From Nautilus pompilius (taxonomy: Eukaryota > Mollusca > Cephalopoda > Nautilida > Nautilidae), in assembly GCA_018389105.1 (NCBI GenBank), contig JACATO010002193.1:186001-250000 (forward strand): a stretch of DNA of 64,000 nucleotides, in the 5' to 3' direction. The notes beneath the pieces were generated by a model, which searched no databases, had not been told where the DNA came from, and saw nothing but the letters and a program-made list of their open reading frames with translations. Position 1 is the first letter of the stretch. The number at the start of each line of letters is the position of its first letter. A program made the position numbers and the translations under genes. This document shows, piece after piece, positions 12,085 to 24,059 of this stretch.

Positions 12085-13769
12085 CAAACAGTCACCCAAA
12101 CATTTTGGCTTTGAAAGTTTTAAATTCTGATTTCTGTTTTAGTTATTCTCCATTTCTCTTACTGTCTGCCTGCATTTGATTTCCCAGCAGCATTCGGCAG
12201 TTATTTTTGTGGCCAGACTGCGAGCCAAATCATTGCTCTGAATTTAATGCAAAATTTCCATTTAGTTTCAGAAAGGTACGCATGACATATTTGGTAGAAA
12301 TAGACTTTTTTTTTAAAAAAATCAACAAAAGGCAGACATTTTCCCAAGAACAGCTTATAAATCATGATATTTTGGGCACTACCAAAGTCTGAAATCAAAA
12401 GATAATGACTTAAAGACATAATGACTAAATTTTGTATTGAAAACCAAATTCATAAAGCAAATATTTTAAAAGGGGACAAATCCAAGCCTCCTCTCCAAAG
12501 AATATCGGGTTTAAGGCTTTCATATTTCTGAATTAGATTAGCCACAGATTTTGATAGCTGTCTGTTATTTAGAATATGTTGCTCAAGAATTTGTCTGCTA
12601 TAAGAAAACAAAAAAATATTTTCTTTATATAAAATGTTACAAAGTTTCCAATAAATGGAATACTGAATTTTTTTTAAGTAGGATTTACACAAACTAAAGC
12701 AAGTAAACTGGATTTCCTGTGATTGCCCCCTAAAATTCAGTTGAAAATATTAAGTAAATATTATAATTTAAGGTTTGTTGTTGATATGACTGGTTTCTTA
12801 CATAAAATAAACAAGAATCTAATGAATATCAACTGTGAGAGAGATGTTAAAAAGGGACAACTTTGGAGTGGAGAGTTTAACAAAAAGTAAAAATTTATAT
12901 TAATGTCTAGTTATTAAGTGTAATTTTAAAAAACTTATTTATGGCTTTATTTTAAGATGAAGATCCATCAAGGAATGTTTTAGCTTCCTAAGTCAATTAT
13001 TCCTTCCTGAATACTGTCCCATCATAGGCCATCAAAGTAGGACATTTCTAATGAGATTTTATTTACTGATGATGGAAAAGAAAATGGTTTTACGTTGCAA
13101 AGCCCTGAAAACTATTCTTTTTTCCAAAAATCAAAACAGAACAGAAACTAACTAAATGTCGGAATGATCTCTCCTGCCTTAATGGTGAATAGTTTATCAC
13201 TGATATTATCCAGCCTAGGATTGATATTAACAGCTCTTAGCTTATTTTTCAGACAAAATTCTGGCCAAGATTCTTCTGGAGATAAGTAGTATAATGGTTT
13301 CCATAGCATTTCTTTATGACAATAATTCTCAATTACCAGCAGACAGAAAATGCTGTTACAGATTCAATGCATTCCTCCATCACTTGCTTTAATTTGTGGA
13401 CAGTCTATCTTTTGTGACTATTTTCCAAACATGTAAGTATCTTACTGATTGATGTAAAATGTAAAATAAACTCTCACTTTATATTCAGAATATTTTCCTA
13501 GCCGTGAATGGGGTCAATCAAGATGAGACTTGGCCATCTTAGGAGTACTGCTGTTTCAGGTCCTAGAAAATCTAGTAGTTACCTTGCAGGAAACCAGTCA
13601 TCATCATCATCATATAGTCTTCCACAAAGAGAAGCAACCTTTCTTTGAAATTTGTGTATGTGTAACCATGGTGATGCAATTAGAGAAAACATGCAAATAA
13701 AAGCTTTCAGCTACAGAGGCCCTTTTAAAAAAAAAAAATAAAGGACAGACAAATCAAGAAGTAAGATGT
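12085..13769. other. Convergent intergenic region
   Basis: AT-rich spacer between the 3-prime ends of the plus-strand coiled-coil gene and the minus-strand ZP gene A. Part of it should be the ZP gene's 3-prime untranslated region. A minus-strand AATAAA (read as TTTATT on the plus strand) lies near 13057, about 700 bases past the stop. Nothing else was recognised. Confidence 0.4.
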
Positions 13770-13984
13770 TCAAGAAGTTTCACAAGGTTCAGAAGTTTGC
13801 TTCTTTTGGTGCCGCCTTCTCTCGACGTGTCTCTGGTGTTTTCGGAATCGGCAGAAGACGACAACAAGCAAAACTATGCACAGGAGAGTGAGGGCTCCCA
13901 TGAAGGTGACGGCTGCTATCACTCCCCGGTTCCACAGAATCTGTTGGTCGGCTTGCTTTTGGTCCGTGGGAAGCAAAATTCCAC
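13770..13984 (-). CDS. ZP gene A, last exon: membrane helix and tail
   Basis: Starts after a minus-strand CCAG acceptor, taking one base from the previous exon, and ends at TGA (13772-13770). It encodes a short spacer (GILLPTDQKQADQQILWNR), a strongly hydrophobic stretch of about 24 residues from GVIAAVTF to VVVFC, and a basic cytoplasmic tail rich in Arg, His and Lys. This is the standard end of a type I membrane ZP protein. The positive residues just after the helix (CRFRKHQR) support an inside location. Confidence 0.85.
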
Positions 13985-15469
13985 CTGGAATTACATTTAA
14001 AAATAAAAAAAAAAACAAACAAAAAATAAATATTAAAAATTTTTTTGTTAAGAGTTTGGTTTTTTAATGTTTGCTCACAAAGTCTTTCTGTCTTTTCTGT
14101 TGACTAATTGTAGGAATTAAAATAAGTCTGACTTGTGTCGACTCTTGATGTACTGCGGTTCCTGACTTCCACTTAAACAAATGATAACTGTCACTATGCA
14201 AAATACATTTTCTTATTTACAGTGGAGGTGTAAGGAATCCCCAACTAGTTCCTATCCATCAATCCATCAATAATAAAGAAAACAGTGCCACAATGTAAGC
14301 TGTGAAGCTAATATACTGCTCATCTTTGGTGCAACCTGGTTAAAAGTTGATTGCCAAAACACCCACCAGAGCCAGTAATACAGATCCTTGGTTTAGTTTG
14401 CAATTCTTAGATTGATTAATAATGCTCTAACTACATTTACCAGTAATTTATTCAGCTCATTAATGTGGGGAAATTCAACCAATTCCAGAATTGAGTCATC
14501 ATTGCCTTGATGATTCCTATCTTGCACTTAATTTAAACAGTATAATTCATTTAAATTGCTTCAGTGTGTCTGAAAAAAATGTTTAAATTGCCTAAATTAT
14601 GTATGAAATCTCTAGTGCAGAAAGATAAATTTATCAGGTGTTTAGCACACGCAGTCACAGTGTGGTATTTTCTAGCACATCACTGACAGTCCCACTGTGG
14701 ATTTGTTTACAGTGCTGCTATTTCTCCCACAATGCACCAAGTGCCACCGTCTCAAACAATCAGTAACTGAGCAACAGCAGAGCATTTGTTGTTGCACATA
14801 GTTTAGATTTCTGACCAATTACATTTGTTGTTCAATGTATTTGGATGGAATCATGTAGAATCACGTTGTGACACTAGATGAAGAATTTGATCCATGTGTT
14901 ATGTGAATATGGTTAGAACTATTTCATTTTGATGCCTAGTCACTTTTTTTAGCCATGATACTTCAGAAATTTCAAGAGCTCACTATGAAGGTACTGACTA
15001 AGCAGTATTCTCTCTGCATCCATCTTGGGTGAACAGATCTGAATTGTGGGACAATAAAAGAAATTCTGAAAACCTGTAAGTGCAGTAACCTGGCATCATA
15101 GTTGTGACTACTATTCCAGGAATTATATGACATTATTGGTCATACACTGATTTCAAAACAGAAGATGGCTATCCATATTATGTATTATTTGATAAAACAG
15201 AAATAGTTAACTGGGTCAAGTTAAAATATATTTGTACGTCATACATCAACTTTTAACAAGAGATAATTTCATCTAATATTATAATTACTAATTTAAATTT
15301 TGCTTTCATTTACGAGAGCCCATTTTTTGCTTAAGAATTGGAGCAACTTTGTATTCTTTTTTGACAATTTAGGAGTTAGATTTTAATTAGTAAATAATGA
15401 AAACGTACATAGTTATCTCCCTTTTTCTTTTTTTTTTTAAAGAAAGATAGAATGAAAAAAAAGTCTTAC
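13985..15469 (-). other. Intron of ZP gene A
   Basis: AT-rich sequence between the last two exons, with GTAAGA donor and CCAG acceptor on the minus strand. No repeat array or second gene was recognised in it. Confidence 0.5.
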
Positions 15470-15572
15470 CATTTGTTTTACTGGAGCTTTGAACCAGTAG
15501 ATGAGCCACAATAATGTGTGTTTTATCTTCGTCAACACTACGATGATGTCTGTGCAAATCTGCGCAATGACT
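15470..15572 (-). CDS. ZP gene A linker exon with RHHR site
   Basis: A 103-base exon with a TTTCAG acceptor and GTAAGA donor. It begins in phase 0 and leaves one base over. It encodes SHCADLHRHHRSVDEDKTH and then a segment with several Ser. The two Cys of KKCANSHC straddle the splice junction and fit the last disulfide region of a ZP-C domain. RHHR followed by S fits the minimal RxxR furin motif, where ZP proteins are often cleaved from their membrane anchor. Cleavage itself is inferred. Confidence 0.8.
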
Positions 15573-16893
15573 CTGAAAAAATAAACAAAATTCCAGTTAG
15601 CTATTCATCTATTGAAGAGGAGTCAAAATCTGAAAGAAATTTCTGTCCATGGAAAGATTTCGGTGCTACAGAGCCCTGGTGAAAGATGAATCTCAAGCCC
15701 CCAATGGAAGTGAATGGCGCACATCCCAGACACCAGAGCAGCAAAGAAAACTGGGGACTGTTTACAGATCCATTGTCGTAACACTGCTTTGCATGAATGA
15801 TTTCTCTTCATTGTTAACAGAATCTTTTTTTTTTTGGATTCAAACATCTTTGCCATTTAGCGTTTCGTTTGTTTTAAAAACTATTTTCCTTACCCACCCC
15901 CTTTTTTTGTTGAATTTAACTGCCCAGTAATTAATAATCCATAACTTCGTCAACCTCCGATGCGAAAATCTCTGCCTTTGTGTAGCTTTTTAAGTGCACG
16001 GCTATCGTTTTGTCCTCTCTCTTTTTTGGCCAGCAAACATTAAAGTTATTTCTTCTGTTTATTAATAACATGAAACCATAATCGAAATGGCAGTTTGGTT
16101 GTAGATGAATCAAGTGGCTGCCCAGGTGGTTACTGCCAGGTACTTTCGTTTTTAGAAGGGTAACCGTTCACAAGGAACATAGTAATGCTTGCTGATGGAG
16201 AACACGTCCAACTAAGAATAGAAGACACACCTGAGTAAGGGGAGACAAATCAAACTTTTGCCATTTTTCATTGCGGCATGTTCGCCTAGTTGTCATTCTA
16301 ATACATTTTTAGACAGTCACCTGTTGTTACACGTAAAGATTATTATTTTTTTTGTTATGGCGAACAGGAAAATTATGATTCTGACTGATTTACTGAAAAT
16401 GATAATGTCGTGATAATAGAAGAAATGAGAGTTATTTCCCTTAAACCGTTTGGTGGCATACCGCGAGACAGACAATGATATGTATAATGAGAGAAAATCA
16501 TTTTTTTAAACTATTTTTGTTAAAATTTAAGACTTTAAAAAAAAAAAAAAAATTTGTCTTTCGATATTAAAAAAAAAATTATTTAGGTAAGAGTTCAGAT
16601 TAGCCTTGAGCAATAGACTTCAACGGTACCGTTCATGCCATCCACCTGGTCAGTGTCTCACCTGTGTCTCACCACTCATCTAATTAATGCCTGAAGGCTG
16701 CTGTCATTTCACTAAGGTGAGATTTAAATGCATGTAGTCCGGACAGAATTACAGCCTGAATAATGGGAGAAACAAACAATGAACTAATACTCTTTTAGTA
16801 TCTTTTAAAAACATACTTTAAAAGGTTGTTTTTTTTTGTTTTTTTAATATTTAAAAATTAAAATAAATATTTCTCTTCATTAATCTCACTCAC
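15573..16893 (-). other. Intron of ZP gene A
   Basis: AT-rich intron with T and A runs. The only long open frames are unsupported, and no repeat family was recognised. Confidence 0.4.
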
Positions 16894-17062
16894 ATTGGCG
16901 CATTTTTTGTCGTTGTGGTTGTAACAGAACTGAACGTGGCACCGGAAGTAAATTGTACTGTACTCCGAAAACTTAAATGCCTGGAACAGGTCAGTCTCAA
17001 CAACTCGGCCGTCTTTTCCGTCACCGTGGAAACTTGGAACCAGCTGGGATTTCGTCGAGCAA
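16894..17062 (-). CDS. ZP gene A, ZP-C exon
   Basis: A 169-base exon, CTTTCAG acceptor and GTGAGT donor. It completes a Gly codon from the previous exon and reads GCSTKSQLVPSF, then DLFQAFKFSEYSTIYFRCHV followed by QFCYNHNDKKC. This is the diagnostic ZP-C pattern: Gly-Cys after the LxDExG strand, an AFKF strand, a YFRC strand and the Cys-Tyr pair. It is the strongest single piece of evidence that the gene encodes a ZP protein. Confidence 0.9.
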
Positions 17063-17461
17063 CTGAAAGGCGAACATTTTAAAGGAAGAAAAGGCATTGG
17101 CTAGGATGGAGAGCGAGAAAGAAGAACGTGATGCTGCAGTAAGCTACCGGTTGTACAGATCGTGGGTAGGGCAGGAATGGTCTAGTGTGCACACACGACT
17201 AGTAGACAGCATCAGTTTTTAGTCTGCTGATATGGATGAGCTGCTGGCCAAGAGAATCCGCGTGGCTGTTCTAGGATACAAGCGAAAAGGGGGTTAATTT
17301 TCAAGTTCCTTGCTGTGATGCAAAAGTAAGAGTAAGATTTCAACATAGAACTGCCAAATTTAAGCTTGAGAGTTTTGGCTTTCATTAATCATAAGATGAG
17401 TTACTTCCCTTAATAATAAATTTTTCCTACGAAATGCATATTACCCGGTGTTGCAGCAAAA

Positions 17462-17724
17462 ACGAAAGAGGCTATAACAACGACAATAACAATAATAACA
17501 ACGACAATAACAATAATAACAACAACAATAACAATAATAATAATAACGACAATAACAATAATAACAACGACAATAATACTAATAACAACGACAATAACAA
17601 TAATAACAACGATAATAACAATAACTACAACAACGATAACAATAACAATAATAATAACAACAATAACAATAATAACAACAACAATAACAATAATAACAAC
17701 AACAATAACAATAATAACAACGAC

Positions 17725-17781
<57 letters not shown>

Positions 17782-17790
17782 GGGACACGA
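17462..17790 (+). repeat. AAC/AAT trinucleotide microsatellite
   Basis: About 330 bases of mixed (AAC)n, (AAT)n and (GAC) units ending in a pure (AAT)n run of some 50 bases. The poly-Asn open frame over it is an artefact. It sits in the intron between the 20459 and 17062 exons of ZP gene A, and abuts an unclassified sequence that may be a retroelement ending in this tail. Confidence 0.9.
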
Positions 17791-17819
17791 AAATGGCTGA
17801 CTAATGGAACAAGGTAGTC

Positions 17820-20015
17820 CTCAAGAATAGGAGCAAGCAGCAACAGGTACAGGACCTTACAGGCCAACATGTCTGCCAATGATCTGGGAAGCGCCGACCG
17901 TCTCAGCATCTGCAGGCAGCAGACGCCCAGACCGATAAGACCGACCATGACATCTGAGGAGGATGGGTAGCTGTAAGAACACGAGAGGAACAAAAGGTAA
18001 GCTGTTCGTAGATAGATAAGACCATACTCGGGGATCGCGAGGACAATTCGGCGATGTAGTGGGTAGGTTATAGGAGAGCATTCGGCTCGGTTCCGCGCGA
18101 TGGGAGGCGTAGGACGAATAGATACAGCGAAGTTTATGGAGGTGGGTGGGTGGGGAAACAATGGAGCTGTGGAAAGCAAAGTTTAAAGTGAAACAACAAC
18201 CAGATGGGGAATAGGTACAAATCAAAATATGCGCATTCCGGGGTGTGGGGGGTACAATATTACCGCTGCTGTTTCGCATAGCAACGAAGCCTGACATAGG
18301 GCTCTTTCTGGATACGGTCAGAATGGTACAAGATGAAGAATGGTGCACGAGTTTCATAGTCGCTGTTTATTGTCGGACAGTCCAAAGCTACGTGGGAAGC
18401 CCCAGAAGGGGTTGGACTGCCTGGTGCAAACAGCGAGGACATTCTCGCGAGAGACAGGAGTGGGGTTTGGTACGGAGAAACAGGCCGCCCTTTAAGGATA
18501 GGAATTTAGGCACGGAACCATCCTCTGGGAGGATTGAACATCTAGAAGAAAAGGAAAGGCGCGTAAATGTCTCGGCGTTTTTAGAACTGGGTGACAACGG
18601 ACGTATGGAGATGGAGGAGATCAAAACGGAGAGCCGGGACGGTATTAGACAGTGGGGCTAAGTGCTCAATACATGATCAGGGCGGTGAACCAGTATCCAG
18701 TCTTAGTTATTGATTACCCATTGGGGATTGTAGTACACGAAATGGCGCACTCCATTGTGGATACCGCGGGTTATATGTGAAGAAGATGGGTTAGGGGGGG
18801 CTCAGGCTCAGGAACACCCATTGGGGATTGTAGTACACGAGATGGCGCACTCCATTGTGGATACCGCGGGTTATATGTGAAGAAGATGGGTTAGGAGGGG
18901 CTCAGGCTCAGGAACACCCATTGGGGATTGTAGTACACGAGATGGCGCACTCCATTGTGGATACCGCGGGTTATATGTGAAGAAGATGGGTTAGGGGGGC
19001 TCAGGCTCAGGAACACCCATTGGGGATTGTAGTACACGAGATGGCGCACTCCATTGTGGATACCGCGGGTTATATGTGAAGAAGATGGGTTAGGGGGGGC
19101 TCAGGCTCAGGAACACCCATTGGGGATTGTAGTACACGAGATGGCGCACTCCATTGTGGATACCGCGGGTTATATGTGAAGAAGATGGGTTAGGGGGGCT
19201 CAGGCTCAGGAACAAGATCAAAAATAAGGAAACCGGCTCGAAGAGATTACGTGGATAGTAGATCAGATGACCTACTAATATAAATGGCGCGATCGGGTAG
19301 AGAGTATGAAAGAATAAAAAGAGCAGGCAAAAATGTCCAAATTACATAAGGAATAAAGCAGCCAGCAGTTACAACAGTTGGAAACCGAGTTCTATGGCAG
19401 CCCAAAACCAGGCGGTCATCAGCAACTGCCATAGAGTCAGAATCTTTCACGGTGGACATTAGTCAAAATGCAGAATGTATGAGGCCAATGAAGAAACAGT
19501 GGCTCGCACAGTGATGAGATACATGACGCCAGCCAATGGTTCTCGCAAAACAACAATAGAAATAAAATGTTGCGTGAACTATGCACCAGTCATTGTGTAA
19601 AAATTGATAATGTAGAAACAAGTATTCAGTGGTCGAAACGTTGAGCTGAAAGGACAAAGAGGGTAAAGATGCTTTGGTATAAGAACAGGGGGGGATGCAA
19701 TTCCATAGAGTAGACAGTATTCGTGGACAAGACAGACAGGAAAGCTAAGATAACAGGTATAGCTTGCCTGCCTCCGTAGGCTACAGCGTCGAAGAACAAT
19801 AACAGGTCTCTAAGGTCACGACAAAGAAACATGAAGATTACGCAAAGAAGATGGGTAAGATCGTCCGATTAGGAGATCTTCCGAAAGCGGGTCGGCTTGG
19901 AACGACCAAGATTGTTCGAACGTGCTGCAACTCCTTAAACTTTGGTAGAGGCTCCGAGTTATATTCCGAAAACAGACCATTCCTTTTTGTAGATTGTTAT
20001 TATTATTTAGCATGG
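17820..20015 (-). repeat. Unclassified sequence block, possible dispersed element
   Basis: A block of about 2.2 kb with more GC than the flanking introns. It borders the (AAT)n tract on one side and contains the 100-base minisatellite. On the minus strand it has broken frames with hydrophobic stretches (for example near 19830-19630 and 18180-17820). If it is an element read on the minus strand, the ATT tract would be its 3-prime tail, as in some non-LTR elements. I recognise no domain, so the classification is open. Confidence 0.3.
18717..19214 (+). repeat. 100-base minisatellite, five copies
   Basis: Five head-to-tail copies start at 18717, 18817, 18917, 19016 and 19116. Each begins CCCATTGGGGATTGTAGTAC and ends with GGGGGGCTCAGGCTCAGGAA. 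Copies differ at very few positions, mostly in the length of the G run (6-8), which indicates recent expansion. It lies in an intron of ZP gene A. Confidence 0.95.
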
Positions 20016-20374
20016 TAACTAGTTTTCACACCTGGTGACCAGACAAAATAAGTTAACGTCCACGCCAGTGAATGGTACAAGCATCATTTCTAATAGTTAA
20101 TTATCGACGCTCACTTCGCGGAGAATGAGATAGTACAGCGCGTAGCTTACTTGCTCATCATGATTGCAGCCACTCCGGTTTTTATCTCATCCATCTTGCA
20201 GACTAGAACGTCCCCCCGCCCCACCCCATTCCACTGGTTTTCTCCAAGGTGCTCCAATTTTCTTGCAATTACGAGAAAGCTTCTCGGTTCTTCCCATCAC
20301 CGAAGCGGATCACATCGCCGCGAAAACAGAAAAATCCACACATTTTGTTTTCGGGTGAGAAAGAGAACGCTTAC

Positions 20375-20459
20375 CCACGTTCGTCTAGGACTCGCACTTC
20401 TGGGCTCCGGTCCTCGGAAGGCTTCGCGAGACAGGAAGTAACCCGTAGACCTGCCACCA
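20375..20459 (-). CDS. ZP gene A exon, VRVLDERG strand
   Basis: An 85-base exon with CTTTCAG acceptor and GTAAGC donor. It takes one base from 23427, leaves two, and reads VAGLRVTSCLAKPSEDRSP then EVRVLDER. It matches the ZP-C segment in which a Cys-containing strand is followed by LIDxxGC. The Gly is split over the junction and the Cys starts the next exon. The ZP gene C exon 54547-54622 has the same phases and the same Cys position. Confidence 0.85.
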
Positions 20460-20559
20460 CTGAAAGGGAACGGGTTGGATTATACAAGGGTTGACGATCG
20501 AACTGCTGATGTATATATTTATCGAAATAAGACAATACAATACTAAAAAGTAAGTTCTC

Positions 20560-22135
20560 ATTTTAAAGCAACGTGCCAACTTGTTCGTTCGTTTGCTTGC
20601 TTTTTACTCTTCTAAATTAAATGTCTTGAATTATTTCTAAAAAATTAACCCTTTTTTTTGCTATCTTTTCCTAAAGAACTAGGCCCAGAAGCTGCCAAAG
20701 TACTCAGCTTAGTGATATACAAAGTAAATTCACTTTAATAAAGTGAACAACGCAAGCAATATTCATTTTAAGGAAAATGCAGCCACGTTCAAGAGTCTTC
20801 GTTATTCTCTAGATGTCATGGTTAGATTCTTTAATGTAGATGGAAATCTCGGCCGTCAGTTCCTCTTATCTTCCTTTTAGAGCGATAAATGTACTGAATC
20901 AGAAACATTTTTTTTTTTTTTTTTTTGGCTGTTCGGCTTTTAATTAAAATTCCTGCGTTCGGTTTTCTGAGGGCGAGGAACTGATGCAAACAGAAATGGC
21001 AAACATACGGCGAAGACAGATTTCGGCGATTGATTCAACTGCACAAAATAAACCGTCTTGTTTCTCCAGCGAGTCGACGAGATCGGGGGGGGGAGGAGGA
21101 GGAGGAGGAGGAGATAATTCCTTCACGAGACGTCTCCTTCTGTAGCTGTGTGGATTCCCCGTGGATTGAACTCGTGAAAAGAAATCTGTTTCCGAACTGT
21201 TTGTTCTGGTGCGTGTTGATGGTCACGAACCAAAGTGGTTTAAACGTAGGGGGGGATGGGTGAAGAGGTCTGGCGCCTCGGTTTCGTTGAGTTGCTGAGC
21301 AGCGTGACTGGTCACGTGGTTTAAGATCACCCGCGTGATCACGGCAGTCGGTAAGTAGTTGGAGAACGACCTTTCAGTCCCCCTCCTCCCGTCTGGAGCT
21401 TTCGGTCGTCGCTTTAAATGAGGCATCCCGGTAGAGATGTTTTGTCGGATATTCGGAAACGGTAACCCGAAAGGTCGGCTGACTACTACTGGGGAATTCG
21501 AGACAAGATGTCTGTTTGACAGTGGGGGTTGTTTCCTATCTTTGACCAGGGGCTGCCAGCGAAACGAAACTGGATCAAAGATGTTAGTAGATGGAGGCGA
21601 GCGGAAGAGTTAACCTTGGACCGAGAGTATTTTCTTTTCTCTCTCTCTAACCGTTAAGTAAGAGTTTTAATTATGTTCAGCGTGAAATTATGACGTACTG
21701 TCAGTTGTTAATTAAAGTTTAGTAATTTCTTTTTGCTTTCTCGGTAATTGTAAAACGCGCATCGGATGTTGTTAGAAGTGTTTGGTTTCCGTTTGGCTTT
21801 CTCGGCAGCCACGTGACTTCCGTGTGGCTCTAATGGTATTCATGCGACGATTTTGTGCAGGCCAGGTCATCTCTGTGGATGCTCGCTCCGTCAGCCTCCT
21901 TTCACCAGTCTGGCCGAGAGCTCGGGGTCACTGTCGTGTTGGAGGATTAATCCCCGCCCACTGAGGGGTCTTCCTGAGGGAGTAGCATGAAGAGTGAGGA
22001 CCCACCTGTACCTTATCTTCGATTGTGTGCAAGTCTCCCATATCCCTGACTGATATGCAGCCCCACACTTGTATTGATCGGCCCCTGTGCTTCCCTGTCT
22101 GCTATACCGCTTCCCCGTCCGCCTTCAAACAAACT
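20560..22135. other. Intron of ZP gene A, no further gene
   Basis: Contains a T run near 20910-20926 and a GGA run near 21085-21110. No exon or dispersed repeat was recognised; the small open frames have no support. Confidence 0.4.
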
Positions 22136-22545
22136 TCCGTTGATTATCGCCAACCCCTTCAAACTGGGACTCATCTACAAAGAGGACCCCGTTGATTATC
22201 GTCAACCACTTCAAACTGGGAGTCATCTGTAAAGAGGACCCCGTTGATTATCGCCAACCCCTTTAAACTGGGACTCATCTGTAAAGAGGACCCCGTTGAT
22301 TATCGCCAACCCCTTCAAACTGGGACTCATCTGTAAAGAGGATCTGGTTGATTAACTGGGACTCATCTGTAAAGAGGATCTGGTTGATTAACTGGGACTC
22401 ATCTGTAAAGAGGACCCCGTTGATTATCGCCAACCCCTTCAAACTGGGACTCATCTGTAAGAGGATCTGGTTGATTAACTGGGACTCATCTGTAAAGAGG
22501 ACCCCGTTGATTATCGCCAACCCCTTCAAACTAGGACTCATCTTC
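22136..22545 (+). repeat. 52-base minisatellite with deleted variants
   Basis: Tandem copies of a unit built on CGTTGATTATCGCCAACCCC followed by TTCAAACTGGGACTCATCTG and AAAGAGGACC. About six full copies alternate with three shortened copies of about 36 bases lacking the ATCGCCAACCCCTTCAA part. The mixture shows internal deletion and re-amplification. It lies in the intron between the 23427 and 20459 exons of ZP gene A. Confidence 0.9.
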
Positions 22546-23426
22546 TATAAAAAGGATCACCACCTCCCCATTTCGGCCATCCCTCTGTACTCGGACTCAT
22601 TTTCTATAAAGAAGACCACCACCTTTCGGGTTCGGCCATTCCCCCTGTCTCCTTTCTGCTGCTCATCTCAACCTCGCCGTTCGGTTTCTCCTCCTCAGCA
22701 AAGGTTTTCGGGTAGCCCCACCTCTCCTCAGACCACGTCTGGCTAATGTGTCTTACTGTGCTTGAAGAAACTTGAGCACTCGTCCTTGGAGCTGGGGCAT
22801 TCGCAACATCTCTACTGGTTCATCGGACATCACGTAGAGAACATACCCCGAGGTACTTAACATCACCTCAGGAGAGGTCGGGCCTCCTTTCTCTGACTGT
22901 GTGCATTGTCATCAGTACCAGTTTCCCGTATCCTCCTCAGAGTCTTGCATACAGCTTCCGGGTGCGGATTCACTCAGCAAGAACAACAGGGCATAAGCGC
23001 TTTCCCAAATTTGAGGGCTGACAAGAACTCATAACGAATTCATTCTCTTATACTTTTGTTCTAACCGCGAAGTTAAAGGGCAGAGAAAAGCTAATATTTA
23101 AAAAGCATACTGCTAATGAATCTTCCATACGCCTTATATACATAATGGACAACACAATCGATACCATGCGGTTTAATAATAGGGAATTTCGAGATCTGAA
23201 GCCGGTCGTTGAGTATGGGGCATAGTTAACAATGTCGCGGTTTGCTTTGTGTTTGTAATTACCAGACTAATGAATGGATAACACTGGCATTTCCGTCGTA
23301 ATGGTGCGCATTAACCACGGCTGCGGATTTTACCGGTGTATTACGTATAGTGACCGCGTTGTCCGTAAACGGGGTCGAGCGACGGAAGGGCTCCGGGGGT
23401 GTACAGGGGCCAGCGGTAAAACCTAC

Positions 23427-23560
23427 CGCCTTCTAATAGTTCAGCCCTCAGGCGAATGGCGTCTCCAACGGTTACTGTGTGCATGCCTTCTCCCTTCTCG
23501 TCTACGACCCTCAGTGTCGCTCTGCCTGACACTTCCGTCACATTTCTCGTGATGGGCCTG
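23427..23560 (-). CDS. ZP gene A exon, ZP inter-domain and first ZP-C strands
   Basis: A 134-base exon with a CTCCAG acceptor (an alternative CAG lies three bases on) and GTAGGT donor. It completes a Gly codon from 27416 and leaves one base. It reads RPITRNVTEVSGRATLRVVD, then MHTVTVGDAIRLRAELLEG. The VGDxIxLxxEL strand is a conserved ZP-C feature. Phases (needs two, leaves one) equal those of 54254-54393 in ZP gene C. Confidence 0.85.
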
Positions 23561-23696
23561 CTGGAGAGAGAAGCAAAAGTAAAGATGATTAACAGCAGCA
23601 ACCCGTAACATCCGGTTACGTTTATCAAATACTCCGCTAACATCACATTTGTCACATCTTTTATAACCAATTTGTTCAGTAGTCCTTATTTTTCAT

Positions 23697-23713
23697 TCAT
23701 TATTTTATTATTG

Positions 23714-23767
<54 letters not shown>

Positions 23768-23778
23768 GTTGTGTTGTG

Positions 23779-23817
<39 letters not shown>

Positions 23818-23880
23818 TATTATTATTATTATTATTATTATTCTTATTAGTATTATATTGTTGTTGTTGTTGTTGTTTGT
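23697..23880 (+). repeat. ATT microsatellite
   Basis: About 180 bases of (ATT)n with short GTT interruptions, in the same ZP gene A intron as the 3.2 kb CT-rich array. The poly-Ile and poly-Asn frames over it are artefacts. Confidence 0.95.
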
Positions 23881-24059
23881 TGTTGTATACTTCTATTTCT
23901 TTGATTATCAAAAGTTTTAAAATTTAAATTAAATTCTTTTAACATGAATGGGACCGAAAAAACCAGTTTTATTCTCAAGACGATAGATGGAAATTATTAA
24001 TGATAAAGCCATCGTTTACACATTAAAGATTTAGATTTTACACTCTATTATCCTGTTAA

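Noticed and set aside
17434-17817. 127-codon poly-Asn open frame
   Set aside because: It is the AAC/AAT microsatellite read in frame, with no other protein content.
18245-18661. 138-codon plus-strand frame
   Set aside because: No recognisable domain; it lies in the unclassified block and overlaps open frames on the other strand.
22275-22541. Repetitive 88-codon minus-strand frame and its plus-strand counterpart
   Set aside because: Both are translations of the 52-base minisatellite.
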